From NCBI RefSeq assembly GCF_029960785.1, contig NZ_JASBQE010000117.1, positions 1 to 35,028 of the forward strand: a stretch of DNA of 35,028 bases, written 5' to 3'. The stretch is from Polyangium sp. 15x6. Its GTDB lineage: Bacteria > Myxococcota_A > Polyangia > Polyangiales > Polyangiaceae. The notes beneath the pieces are model-generated. The model had not been told where the DNA came from, did no database searches, and saw nothing but the letters and a program-made list of their open reading frames with translations. The number at the start of each line of letters is the position of its first letter. Within the stretch, counting starts at the first letter, position 1. The position numbers and the translations under genes are program-made. Below are positions 23,335 to 31,460 of the stretch, one piece after another.

Positions 23335-23738
23335 ATCTGGTCCGAAGTTCGTGTCCCGGGGGGACGACTCGGGCACGGATCAGCGCGAGGTCGCGCTCTG
23401 GAAGGCGGCTGGGGTCGCGGCGACCAGCTCCTTCATCCTCCAGGCGAACACCGGCATGGACGAGACACGCTCGAGCGGGTCTCGGACGAGTTCACGCTCT
23501 GCGATCGGTCGACCTTCCTGGCGAAGCAGAAGACGTGAAGCTCGCCATCGTGTTCCAGGGGGACGAGTCGCTCAGAAATACCTACGCCGTGCTCGCGCCG
23601 GAGGCGAGGGCGCAAGTGAACGCGGAGGGAGCGCGCGCTTTGGCGGACTTCCTCCTCTCGCCGGAGGGACGTGCAATCATCGGCGCCTTCGGCGTGAAGG
23701 CCAGCGGCGAACCGCTCTTCACGCCCCAGGCGCAGTAA
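23335..23738 (+). pseudogene. Decayed tungstate-binding protein gene (TupA-like)
   Basis: Three consecutive pieces in three frames read as the C-terminal half of a TupA-type substrate-binding protein of a tungstate ABC transporter. They are GPKFVSRGDDSGTDQREVAL plus WKAAG (about 23340-23460), DTLERVSDEFTLCDRSTFLA (23464-23538, ending TGA), and KLAIVFQGDESLRNTYAVLA to GARALADFLLSPEGRAIIGA and GEPLFTPQAQ (to 23738). The FVSRGDDSGT, TLxDRxTFLA and SPEGRxxI...GEPLF blocks are typical of TupA. Two frameshifts (about 23460 and 23530) and a missing 5' half show decay. No tupB/tupC permease or ATPase genes are present. Confidence 0.75.
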
Positions 23739-23851
23739 GGGCAGGCTGGCCTTGCCGGCAGTAGGACCTTTTTCTGCCGCGAGATCGGTGATGCTCGTGC
23801 CGGGACACGTGTGCTCGTGACACATCCCGAGCTTTCTTGTGCAGCAAGACG

Positions 23852-24922
23852 TTATCGCCGCCGTCGTTTACCTTTCTCAAACCGGCCGTCCGAGCCTCGG
23901 TACCGGCGAACGCTCTCGTCCCACTCGGTGTCGTTGGACGCCAACTTGGTGAGCAGCGCAGCCACAAGCCCGGCCGCCATCCCTCCGGCGAGCAGTGTCG
24001 CCCCCAGCCCAGGGCCGGAGGTTGCGGCTGCAGGAGCAGGCACAGAGACGGACGGCACGTTGGCGGAAGGTGCTCGAGCGGCAACAGCCGCGGGCGCCGC
24101 GGGCTGGACAGCGCGCGGAGGTGCGGCAGCCCGCTGGGAGACCGCCTCGGGCGCGGGCGAGGCGCTTGCTTGAACAGGGCCGATTTTGACGATCTCCGCG
24201 AGCCGCGAAGCGATCTGGTGGAGGTCTGGACGCTTCGTCCTGTCGGCGGCGATCATCTGGAGCACCAACTCGCGCAGCGCTGCCGGGATGGTCGCGTTGT
24301 TCAGACGGGCCGGATCCCCGGTTCCCGTAAGCAACTCCGTCGCCACAACCCCGAGCGAGTAGATGTCCGCCCCCGCGTGGAACCCAACGCTCCCATTGTC
24401 CACCTCCGGCGCGATGTACCCCCGCGTGCCTGCCTTGTGGTTGGTCATGGTGGTCGTGCCCTGCGGGACACGCGCCAGGCCGAAGTCCGCGACCTTCACG
24501 ATGAAGCCCATGTCGGGGTCCGACGTGACGAGCAAGTTTTCCGGCTTCAGGTCCCGGTGAAACCCGCCCAGCCGGTGAATGCCCCAGAGCCCCTGCAGCG
24601 CGTAAGACAGCGCGAAGGCTACCACCAACCACGGCTTCGGCTGCTCCACCCAGCTACGCAGAGAGCCGTGCTCGCAGTACTCGAGCACGATGTAAGGGGG
24701 GTGGGCGTCGAAGTCGGCGTCGAGCACATCGACGACGTATTTGTTATCGATCTGGTCGTAGAGGATGGCGTACTCGTTCCGGAACCTATCCAGCGCGTCA
24801 CCGCGGAGTTCGATGAGCTCCTTCACAGCCACCTGCTCGCCCGTCTCTTGGTCGAGCGCGAGACTCACGCGACCGAATCCGCCACTGGCCAGAGGGCGAA
24901 GAATGCGATAACGACTGTTCAC
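23852..24922 (-). CDS. Hanks-type Ser/Thr protein kinase with C-terminal membrane segment
   Basis: 356 residues from GTG 24922, chosen because AAGGAG lies nine bases upstream and the kinase fold starts at once (SRYRILRPLASGGFGRV); an earlier start at 25000 adds unrelated sequence. All key kinase residues are present: Gly loop 11-18, Lys34 in AVKE, HRDLKPEN (122-129), DFG (146-148), APE (171-173). A Pro/Ala-rich linker (about 250-300) leads to one hydrophobic span (GLGATLLAGGMAAGLVAALL, about 304-323) and a basic tail RFEKGKRRRR. The kinase is therefore tethered with no large outside sensor domain. It lies 88 bases after the DUF4417-like gene on the same strand and may be the last gene of that set. 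Confidence 0.88.
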   Translation of the reverse strand: MNSRYRILRPLASGGFGRVSLALDQETGEQVAVKELIELRGDALDRFRNEYAILYDQIDNKYVVDVLDADFDAHPPYIVLEYCEHGSLRSWVEQPKPWLVVAFALSYALQGLWGIHRLGGFHRDLKPENLLVTSDPDMGFIVKVADFGLARVPQGTTTMTNHKAGTRGYIAPEVDNGSVGFHAGADIYSLGVVATELLTGTGDPARLNNATIPAALRELVLQMIAADRTKRPDLHQIASRLAEIVKIGPVQASASPAPEAVSQRAAAPPRAVQPAAPAAVAARAPSANVPSVSVPAPAAATSGPGLGATLLAGGMAAGLVAALLTKLASNDTEWDESVRRYRGSDGRFEKGKRRRR

Positions 24923-25010
24923 TCGGGGATCTCCTTCCGCTTTCGTTGCATGGCCGGCTCGGGCCGCACCACCACTTTGATCACGTCGGCTGCTTCTCAC
25001 GGGCGCCGGC

Positions 25011-26093
25011 TTAACTGCTTGCTCGTCGGGAGACCCAGTCGGAGTATCGGCCGACGTTGTGAATCAGCAGGTCGTCGACCGGCTCGCCCAACGCAGGTTG
25101 CCACCTGATGCGACGACTGACACTGGCAGCAACCCGCCTCTTCACGGCCTTCATGAACGGCTCGGAGTCAAGCAGGGTCCAGGAGTCGAATAGCTTGGGC
25201 AGGCGGTGCCGATAACGGGCAGCTCCGATTGCCATGAGGTGCAATCTGCGGCCAACCGCATCCTGGAGCTGCGCCAGGCGGGTGAGGGCGAGCTCGCCGC
25301 GTGCGGGAGTCGTAAGCCCTGTTTGGAACTCCTTGGCGACGACGTGGATATTCGGGTGGCTGCGCAGGAAGTCCTGCCAGTAGAGCCAGTCGGCGTCGGT
25401 GAGGGCCTGCAGGTATGGAATTGTGGGCATTCCCTCACGGCTCCACTCGGCCGCGCAGATGAGAGAGCGCTTTCGGTTGAACAGGTGCTGGGGCCTCGGG
25501 TCCTCAAGGAAGAAGGAGTAGTTCGGGGCAATACTACCGGCGAGTTCGAGCTGGGCAAGTGCCTGCGGAGCCCCGTGCCGACGTCGCCAGCGCCAATACG
25601 CTTCAATGGGCTTGTCCTTGCCCGTGCCGAGGAGAATGAGCGACGTGCTTGGAGCAACCCCGAAGTAGGCGCGCAGCGCAGCAGGAGCCTGGGCCACGGG
25701 CCCATACACTCCGCGGCGCATACGCAGGACCTCACGCAGCGGGAGGGCGGCCCAGGCAAGCGGAGCCCGTTCCTCTCGCTTGTACCCGTGTTGAATGACG
25801 GGAATGTACCGTGGGAACGCTTTCCAACCCTCGGGTTGCAGAAGGGGAGGAATGTTACGGAAGCCGAACCCACCCACCTCGAGCAGGTCTCTGGCAAAGG
25901 CGGTGGGTTTCTGCAGGCAAACGAGATCGCAGTCCTTCTGGTCGCAGGTCGAGCACCGATCCATGCAAGACCAGCCACCGCCCCGACGGGTATAGCCGCC
26001 GCAGTCGCTGAGCAGCGGGCAGGTGTAGCAGCCTGCGCTCAACGTGTGGCCGTCGAGGCGGTGCAGATCCATCTTCAGGGCGAGGCGTCTCAT
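25011..26093 (-). CDS. Cysteine-rich DUF4417-like protein
   Basis: A 360-residue protein. The first 60 residues contain eight cysteines (22, 25, 31, 43, 47, 50, 55, 59; CYTCPLLSDCGGY and CMDRCSTCDQKDCDLVC), enough for one or two iron-sulfur clusters or zinc sites. The remainder resembles DUF4417-type proteins: GVAPSTSLILLGTGKDKPIE, APNYSFFLEDPRP, NRKRSLICAAEWSREGMPTI, WLYWQDFLRSHPNIHVVAKE and FQTG. I assign that family by memory of its motifs, not by search; its biochemistry is unknown. The ATG overlaps the stop of the preceding small gene (ATGA), so it is translated with that gene and the STAS-like gene. Confidence 0.65.
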   Translation of the reverse strand: MRRLALKMDLHRLDGHTLSAGCYTCPLLSDCGGYTRRGGGWSCMDRCSTCDQKDCDLVCLQKPTAFARDLLEVGGFGFRNIPPLLQPEGWKAFPRYIPVIQHGYKREERAPLAWAALPLREVLRMRRGVYGPVAQAPAALRAYFGVAPSTSLILLGTGKDKPIEAYWRWRRRHGAPQALAQLELAGSIAPNYSFFLEDPRPQHLFNRKRSLICAAEWSREGMPTIPYLQALTDADWLYWQDFLRSHPNIHVVAKEFQTGLTTPARGELALTRLAQLQDAVGRRLHLMAIGAARYRHRLPKLFDSWTLLDSEPFMKAVKRRVAASVSRRIRWQPALGEPVDDLLIHNVGRYSDWVSRRASS

Positions 26094-26470
26094 CGCGTGG
26101 CCTCCGCGCGGCCCACCCTGAGCTCCGCGAGGCGATGCTCGGCGACGATCTGAACCACTTGACCGAGCAAGGGCGTGCCCGAGCCTCCGTATTCGCGGCG
26201 CAGGTAGTCTGCCTGGTCGCCTGCGACCTCAAGCGCCACCACACCGCCGCAGAAGAAGCGCACCGGCCCCTTGCCGTCGGCTGCGGGGCACGGCGCCCAG
26301 AGCTCCCCCTTGGGCGATACGACTGACTCGTTCACCACCGAGCCGCAGACGCTCGTCGTCGTCTCCGGCGGACAGTCCGTGAAAAGATCTCGGCCGAGAT
26401 GTTCGCGAAAGCAGTCGTCGCGCTGGCGCCGAAAGCGATCGTTCCGCCGACGCAGAAAGTCCTCACCCAT
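26090..26470 (-). CDS. Small cysteine-containing hypothetical protein
   Basis: 126 residues from ATG 26470 (a longer frame to 26515 overlaps the STAS-like gene and is less likely). The basic N-terminus (GEDFLRRRNDRFRRQRDD) is followed by Cys20, 33, 42, 61 and 74 spread over a beta-type region (GSVVNESVVSPKGELWAPCP, VRFFCGGVVALEVAG). The start overlaps the end of the STAS-like gene by eight bases and the stop overlaps the DUF4417-like start (ATGA). The tight overlaps on both sides suggest a working partner of those proteins. No family is recognised. Confidence 0.6.
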   Translation of the reverse strand: MGEDFLRRRNDRFRRQRDDCFREHLGRDLFTDCPPETTTSVCGSVVNESVVSPKGELWAPCPAADGKGPVRFFCGGVVALEVAGDQADYLRREYGGSGTPLLGQVVQIVAEHRLAELRVGRAEATR

Positions 26471-27044
26471 GGTACTGCTCCTTCCAAGAGGGCGCGTAGA
26501 TGAGTCGCCGACCATCCTTTCGTCGGCGAAGAATGCGAATCTGATAGAGGGCCGCGAGGCGATTGCTCCACGCCGTCACGCCGATGGTCCGATCGGACTC
26601 GAAGAGATCCGCTGCGGTTGCTTCCCCCTTCTCCAGCACGAACTGCAGCGTCGTCTTGAGAGGTGGATCGAGTGTGCCCAGCAACTCGGGCGCGTGCCCT
26701 CGGGGCAAAGCAGAGCGTTCGCGCCAGACAGCGGCGTTCTGGTCCTTGAGGACGAGCAGGATGTCATCGACCCCGTCGGCTGGGATGTTGGCAAGCACGG
26801 GGTACACTTCCGGCTCGTTCAGGCTCCACAGCGGCCAGAGGGCAGCAGAGAAGTAAGAAGCCGAGATGACCTCGACCCCTGCGAGGTCCAGCACGAAGGG
26901 CGAACCGCCGGGTACCTGGCGCGCCGCTGCCACCAGAAGCGGGCAATCACCTTGACCTGCAAGCCGTCCGGCAAGGATGGTACGGCCGACCACCTGGACC
27001 ACGGAGAGCAGGGGCATCGGCGAGCTGTCACCGTCCACGATCAT
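26463..27044 (-). CDS. STAS-like (DUF4325-type) protein with winged-helix C-terminus
   Basis: 193 residues from ATG 27044; GTG 27050 and TTG 27053 are alternatives. Residues about 50-75 (FVLDLAGVEVISASYFSAAL) match the core of STAS-like DUF4325 domains, 'DF.gv..is.sF...l', which are related to anti-sigma factor antagonists. Residues about 128-185 look like a winged helix-turn-helix (TTLQFVLEKGEATAADLFES, then AWSNRLAALYQIRILRRRKD). DUF4325 proteins often sit beside GHKL ATP-binding proteins, as here (27143-27964), in a layout recalling anti-sigma/antagonist partner-switch pairs. A direct DNA-binding output via the winged helix is inferred. Confidence 0.7.
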   Translation of the reverse strand: MIVDGDSSPMPLLSVVQVVGRTILAGRLAGQGDCPLLVAAARQVPGGSPFVLDLAGVEVISASYFSAALWPLWSLNEPEVYPVLANIPADGVDDILLVLKDQNAAVWRERSALPRGHAPELLGTLDPPLKTTLQFVLEKGEATAADLFESDRTIGVTAWSNRLAALYQIRILRRRKDGRRLIYAPSWKEQYHG

Positions 27045-27142
27045 CGTCACCAAAAATGATGACGATCGCGGAGTGTGTCAAGCCCGGTGCCGCTCTGCGC
27101 GGCCGAATGTCTATAAGTGCTTGATATTTATCACTTGTGTCG
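27045..27142 (-). promoter_or_regulatory. Short AT-rich intergenic region with palindrome, possible operator
   Basis: This gap between the ATP-binding gene and the STAS-like gene includes an AT-rich patch, unusual in this GC-rich sequence. It contains the perfect short palindrome GATATTTATC (within about 27119-27133) flanked by AAGTG/CACTT. On the - strand a TTGACA (27081-27076) is present, but no good -10 follows at the right distance. It may be an operator or internal promoter. Confidence 0.35.
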
Positions 27143-27964
27143 TCAGACGAAGACGCCAGACACGCACACGTGGAAACCGGGGCGACGTGGCGCCACCATC
27201 AGTCGGAGCGAGGTGGCGCCTGGGCTTTGGCCCTCCCAGTTACCAACGGCGCCCGTCGACCGGAGGCGGATGGTGCACATCCTATTAACCAGCGCCCGGA
27301 AAACGCTCGTGAAGCCGTAGCCTCGGCCCTTCTGTCCCGTCACGGAGACGCCATCCCGCAGCGCGAGGCGCACCGCCGAGACGTCGTCTGGGAGCCCCGA
27401 GTATGCCGGGTTGCGCCGGAGGCTATCGATGATGCCGCCGCCCACGTCGGTCACGCTGAACGACCAGCCCGTCGATGCAATCTCGTAGGACGCGACAGGT
27501 GGCAGGTCGGAGATGGCGTGTTCCGCAGCGTTACTCGCCATCTCGTGCAGGGCGCAGGCCAGCGCAGCAGCAAACCTCGAGGCCAGACCACCGCGGACGA
27601 GCGCCGTCTTGAACCTCTCCTGAAACAACAAGAAGGGCTGGCCGGGTCTCCAGTCGCTGGGCGACGGGGGAATCTCGTGAACCTCTCCGCCGCTTCCGTT
27701 GCCTGCGGGGACCTGTTCTTGGACGAGGCCCGTCGCGCGATCTAGCTCCTTGGGCAGGAGAGCAAGGTGGCCGGATGCTCCCAGGTCGCTCGGCAGGACG
27801 TGTAGAAGATCGTCGCCATGAGCTCGCCACCAGGACCAGCGAATCGCCGAGAGTTCCACGGTGGCGCAGAGGGACGCACGCGTTGCCTCCGCATGAAGCG
27901 CTTGATGCACGCCCGCGGGACCGCGGTACGCAAGGAGGTTCTCCAAGACATCGAGCGGGTGCAT
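27143..27964 (-). CDS. GHKL (HATPase_c-like) ATP-binding protein
   Basis: 273 residues from ATG 27964; the frame is open to 28039 but the GGGGGGA site upstream fits 27964. The C-terminal half is a GHKL ATPase domain: N-box HEMASNAAEH (140-149), G1 box VTDVGGGI (171-178), G2 box GQKGRGYGF (about 210-218), as in histidine kinases, anti-sigma kinases and MORC-type ATPases. No histidine phospho-acceptor domain and no receiver are present. The N-terminal about 110 residues are unique (WSWWRAHGDDLLHVLPSD) and have no recognised domain. It is the first gene of the - strand set with the STAS-like protein next, consistent with an RsbW-type kinase/antagonist relationship, which is inferred. Confidence 0.75.
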   Translation of the reverse strand: MHPLDVLENLLAYRGPAGVHQALHAEATRASLCATVELSAIRWSWWRAHGDDLLHVLPSDLGASGHLALLPKELDRATGLVQEQVPAGNGSGGEVHEIPPSPSDWRPGQPFLLFQERFKTALVRGGLASRFAAALACALHEMASNAAEHAISDLPPVASYEIASTGWSFSVTDVGGGIIDSLRRNPAYSGLPDDVSAVRLALRDGVSVTGQKGRGYGFTSVFRALVNRMCTIRLRSTGAVGNWEGQSPGATSLRLMVAPRRPGFHVCVSGVFV

Positions 27965-28039
27965 CAGTTCCCCCCACCATGCGCGACAATCCCAGCCGCA
28001 CAGTACGTGCAGTTTGCAGCATAGGGAGGGAAGTCCCAA

Positions 28040-28348
28040 GGCACAAACTTTAGGTCACAGGCGCCATGACACGCACCTCCTCGCTACGTTGGCCCATGCT
28101 CGCGGTCCGGAGACCGCCAGACCTCAGCGCCAAGCCCATCGAGCAGTCGAGGCGTCTACTTGGCGGTGGGCGCCCACGTCCTCCCCGTCGCGCGCCGAAC
28201 AGAAGTCGTCGCGCGCCCCAAGCCGCATCCATCCTCCGACCAGTGGGCGAGGATGGCCCGTCCCTCGGCCTTCCCGTCCGCGGCAACCACCTTCGTCATG
28301 TAGGTGGTTGCCGGACGGGCTCTGGTCGAGGTCCGCCTCAGGCCCGGC
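28040..28348. other. Gene-poor gap containing a strong inverted repeat
   Basis: The open frames here have shadow-type Arg/Pro/Ser composition on the + strand. A - strand frame (about 28156-28356) has a short plausible stretch (TYMTKVVAADGKAEGRAILA) but no supported gene. A strong hairpin lies at 28273-28319: CCCGTCCG...GCAACCACCT pairs with AGGTGGTTGC...CGGACGGG, a two-base bulge and a nine-base loop, with no T tract on either side. Confidence 0.45.
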
Positions 28349-28573
28349 TCACCCACTCCGCCGCCGTCCCCGCGTCACCGCACGTAGCACGCGGAGAACG
28401 GCATCCTGGACGTTCTCGGACGCGCCCTGGAGGAGCCGCGCCGCCTCGATGGCGGCCGGCTCGATGTCGTGGATGCCCCCCACGAACTCCCTCGGCGGCA
28501 CCCCGAGGCCTTTGCGACCGCGAGGATGCTCGACAGCGAGCGGGCACGCCGGCCGGCACCGTGGCTGGCTCAA
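28349..28573 (-). CDS. Possible small protein after the WD40 gene
   Basis: A 74-residue frame starting at a TTG that overlaps the WD40 stop codon (TTGA). Its second half is coding-like and helical (FVGGIHDIEPAAIEAARLLQ, then ENVQDAVLRVLRAVTRG). The first part is basic and less convincing. It could be a translationally coupled small gene or the remnant of a longer one. Nothing further can be said about its role. Confidence 0.3.
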   Translation of the reverse strand: MSQPRCRPACPLAVEHPRGRKGLGVPPREFVGGIHDIEPAAIEAARLLQGASENVQDAVLRVLRAVTRGRRRSG

Positions 28574-31254
28574 GGCGTCGTCCCGGTCGATGGAAGGTCA
28601 AGGCTATCGAGATCCAAAGGCCTAGACGCCACAGGGGGACATTCGAGACGAGCATGTTCAAGCTCTGGTTCCGCGTATGAGGTATCGCCTGCGAGGAGCG
28701 CGGGGAGCATGCCCTGCACGAACAAGCGTTCCCTACAGACATCGAATGGTACCGCGTGGTTTCCGAAACGGCAGACGAGGTGGGGATAATGCTGCACGAC
28801 GCATGCCTCGGGCCCGACGAACTCGATTCTGCTCTCCGCGTCCACTACATATCCGCCCGAAAAGACCCGCAGCGCGCCCAGCATCGCAATGCGTTCGCCA
28901 TCGGTAGTGCGATAGAGGCGTACGGCTCCGTCTTGCTCCACCGTGGCGAGCAAGCTCCCCTGGTTGGCGAATGACAGCGCGTGAACGTGGCTACCGAAGG
29001 TCCTGAGCAACTTGCCGTTCTGCGTGTCTATCAGCCGCACCGTCGCATCTTGTGCACCCGACGCGAGCATCTTTCCATCTGGAGAGAATGCAAGTGCAAT
29101 CACGTCCCTGCTGTGGCCCGGAACGTCCAGGAGAATCGTCCCGGACTCTGAACTCCAGAGAACCACGCTCCCCGTGGCTAGCCCCGACGCGAGAACCCGT
29201 CCATCGGGTGAGAACGCAAGCGATGTCACGCGGTACGCGGATCCTGAGAGTTCATGAATGAGCGTATGCTTATGTACGTTCCAGAGGCGAATGCGTGGGC
29301 CTTGTCGATTCGTGCGTCCACTGGTAGCCACGCCCAGTACGGCCCCATCCTTGGTAAGCGCGACAGGCTCCGACCAGACATCGCGCTCCTGCAGCATGGC
29401 TCGTTGCCGGCCAGTCTGCGCGTCCCAGACGACTATTCTACCGTCTCGATCAATCGCTGCGATATGCGTGCCATCCGCCGATGTCGTCGCCGACGCGAGC
29501 CCAGAAGCCCTCTGCCCCAAAGCGTCCTGTAGGTCCACGCTCTTTGAGGAGGCAAAGTAGACTTTGGAAGTGACCTGGCCACCAACCCTGGTTATGTCGA
29601 CATGCTGGGGCTCCATCAGAATCACTTGACCTTCACTCGTCCGCATACCGATAATGTGCGTTTCTCGACGCGTAAATGCAATCGCATCGACACCTTCGGG
29701 GTCAGCCGTCACGAACTGCCGCTGAACGAGATCCCAGAACCGTACGGTGGAGCCGCCCGTGGCAAACTGCAATCCCTTCGGGTAGAACGCAATTCGACGT
29801 ATCCGGTCATTGTATTCATTGACGCAGTACTGGTGCTTGCCTGTCTCTGTATCCCACGTGCGCAAAGAGCGAGGACCTACGGCAGCGAGTTGTCTCCCAT
29901 CGGGTGCCCAAGCGAAGGCGAGCGCTTCATCGGGATCATGCACGAGCGCTGTTGCTTTCCCGGTACTCATGTTCCAGCGGAGAATGGTGCCATCCCGGCC
30001 ACCGGATACCAGCTGGGTGCCATCCCACGAGAACTTCAGTGCGCGGACCGCACCTTTGTTCTGAGTTGAGGTCATGCGCCCGGCCCCCGTTCGAGCATCC
30101 CAAACGCGAACAGTCCCCTCTGCGGAAGCCGTGGCGACGTATTTCCCATCAGGAGAAAAAGCAACGGATGAGACCGCTGCGTCGTGTCCATCAAAGGTCC
30201 GGAGAGCTCTGCCAGTTTCCCCATCCCATAACATGGCCGAACGATCCGACGAACCCGTGAGGAGATGCTTGGCATCGTGAGAAAATGTTATGGCGCCAAC
30301 TTCGCCATTATGACCGCGCAGCGTCCCTCGCCATGCGCTACGGCGCCAGTCCCATAGGTGCGTGGAGCCATCTGCAGCGCCGATCGCGAGGACGTGGCCG
30401 CCAGGCGAATATGCCAGGACGATCGTCGCATTCTGTAACGAAGGCAAACACAGTGACCGCAAGAGCCGCCCTGAGGGCACCTCCCAGAGCCGCACGCAAC
30501 CATCACGTGCTCCGGAAGCAAGTTGGCCATCGGGCGAGAATGCAAGCGATTCTACGGTGTCCTCGTGCCCCTCGAGTATGAACTGCTCATTGCATGCCGC
30601 CGCGTCGGTTACTGTGATGGTCCGACCATGACCAAAGGCGAGCCACTTCCCATCGTGCGACCAGGCTACCGTATTGGAGGGCTCGCCTCCGATATCGATG
30701 ACGGGGGATCGCCCGCTCTTGCGGATCATCTCCCAAAGAGTTCGGTCGTGCAGTCGCTGCAACTGCGCGTAATTTCTGGATGCGCGAGCTTTCTCGGATG
30801 CTTCGAGAAGCGACGAAATGGAGGGGCTTGGAGGCGGGTCCGTGCTGAGCTCGATTGCCGCTTGCGCGGCAAACTTGGCATCTGAGGATGCCTCATTCGC
30901 GACAACGATCTGTTTGGCGAGCTGACGGGCCTCCGCAAATCGTCCTAGCATCACAAGAGTTTCGACAGCGACTGACCACGTCTCGGGCGCGCTGCGCGAG
31001 CAAAGGCGGTCAGCCTTATCGATTACGCGCATGGCCCGGTCGAGCTTTCCGTTTTCGACCAACGCCGGCACCTTGGCGCGCAGCGCGGCAGCGCGCGTGC
31101 AGGCATCGGACTGAGGTGTCGGGGAGGGGCTTGAGGAGGGCCGTGGCGCCGGGGACGGAGGCGGCGGAGCTGTGCAGGCGACGACAAGCGACAGCAGCGA
31201 GAGAAGTCCGTGACGGCGGAACGAGAGTGGATGGGTGTTACGACGGCCCAGCAT
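28570..31254 (-). CDS. WD40-repeat lipoprotein
   Basis: An 894-residue protein. The signal peptide FRRHGLLSLLSLVVACTAPP has lipobox VVAC (Cys27), followed by a Pro/Ser linker. A helical domain (about 50-190; VPALVENGKLDRAMRVIDKA, then MLGRFAEARQLAKQIV) resembles TPR-type repeats. From about residue 200 to near the end are at least twelve WD40-like blades (for example LEGHEDTVESLAFSPDGQLA, LRGHNGEVGAITFSHDAKHL, FDGHDAAVSSVAFSPDGKYV), enough for two propellers. Some blades end WD or equivalent and others are degenerate. It is a scaffold-type protein anchored to a membrane; partners are unknown. The base composition is clearly less GC-rich than its neighbours, pointing to a separate origin. The start at 31254 is supported by the signal peptide. 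Confidence 0.88.
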   Translation of the reverse strand: MLGRRNTHPLSFRRHGLLSLLSLVVACTAPPPPSPAPRPSSSPSPTPQSDACTRAAALRAKVPALVENGKLDRAMRVIDKADRLCSRSAPETWSVAVETLVMLGRFAEARQLAKQIVVANEASSDAKFAAQAAIELSTDPPPSPSISSLLEASEKARASRNYAQLQRLHDRTLWEMIRKSGRSPVIDIGGEPSNTVAWSHDGKWLAFGHGRTITVTDAAACNEQFILEGHEDTVESLAFSPDGQLASGARDGCVRLWEVPSGRLLRSLCLPSLQNATIVLAYSPGGHVLAIGAADGSTHLWDWRRSAWRGTLRGHNGEVGAITFSHDAKHLLTGSSDRSAMLWDGETGRALRTFDGHDAAVSSVAFSPDGKYVATASAEGTVRVWDARTGAGRMTSTQNKGAVRALKFSWDGTQLVSGGRDGTILRWNMSTGKATALVHDPDEALAFAWAPDGRQLAAVGPRSLRTWDTETGKHQYCVNEYNDRIRRIAFYPKGLQFATGGSTVRFWDLVQRQFVTADPEGVDAIAFTRRETHIIGMRTSEGQVILMEPQHVDITRVGGQVTSKVYFASSKSVDLQDALGQRASGLASATTSADGTHIAAIDRDGRIVVWDAQTGRQRAMLQERDVWSEPVALTKDGAVLGVATSGRTNRQGPRIRLWNVHKHTLIHELSGSAYRVTSLAFSPDGRVLASGLATGSVVLWSSESGTILLDVPGHSRDVIALAFSPDGKMLASGAQDATVRLIDTQNGKLLRTFGSHVHALSFANQGSLLATVEQDGAVRLYRTTDGERIAMLGALRVFSGGYVVDAESRIEFVGPEACVVQHYPHLVCRFGNHAVPFDVCRERLFVQGMLPALLAGDTSYAEPELEHARLECPPVASRPLDLDSLDLPSTGTTP

Positions 31255-31460
31255 GCAGCCTCATCTGTACTACCCGCATGTTAACTATTGGCGGTCGTTG
31301 CCTCGAAGGTAGAGCTTCCTGTCGTTGAGGACAAACTTCGGCAGATGAACCGTCCTCGTGTGTGAGGGGCACGGCGGGGATCTGGAACGTGAAGCTCATC
31401 AACAGCTTTCTTATCGCGTCCTGGACCCGCTGTCTCGGTTCGACGGGGATTCGGCGCAAG
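31255..31460. other. Gap with a possible 3' gene remnant
   Basis: On the - strand an ATG at about 31399 begins MSFTFQIPAVPLTHED. In the adjoining frame the sequence reads TVHLPKFVLNDRKLYLRGND and stops at TAG shortly after. Joined by one frameshift these would make a small protein of about 40 residues. It may be a decayed gene or chance; I do not list it as a gene. Confidence 0.25.

Noticed and set aside
24923-25000. Kinase start at 25000
   Set aside because: The extra 26 residues are low-complexity and there is a clear AAGGAG site for GTG 24922, directly before the kinase fold.
28014-28680. Two + strand open frames of about 200 residues
   Set aside because: Pro/Arg/Ser-rich throughout, overlapping each other and the WD40 gene; no ribosome binding site or family resemblance.
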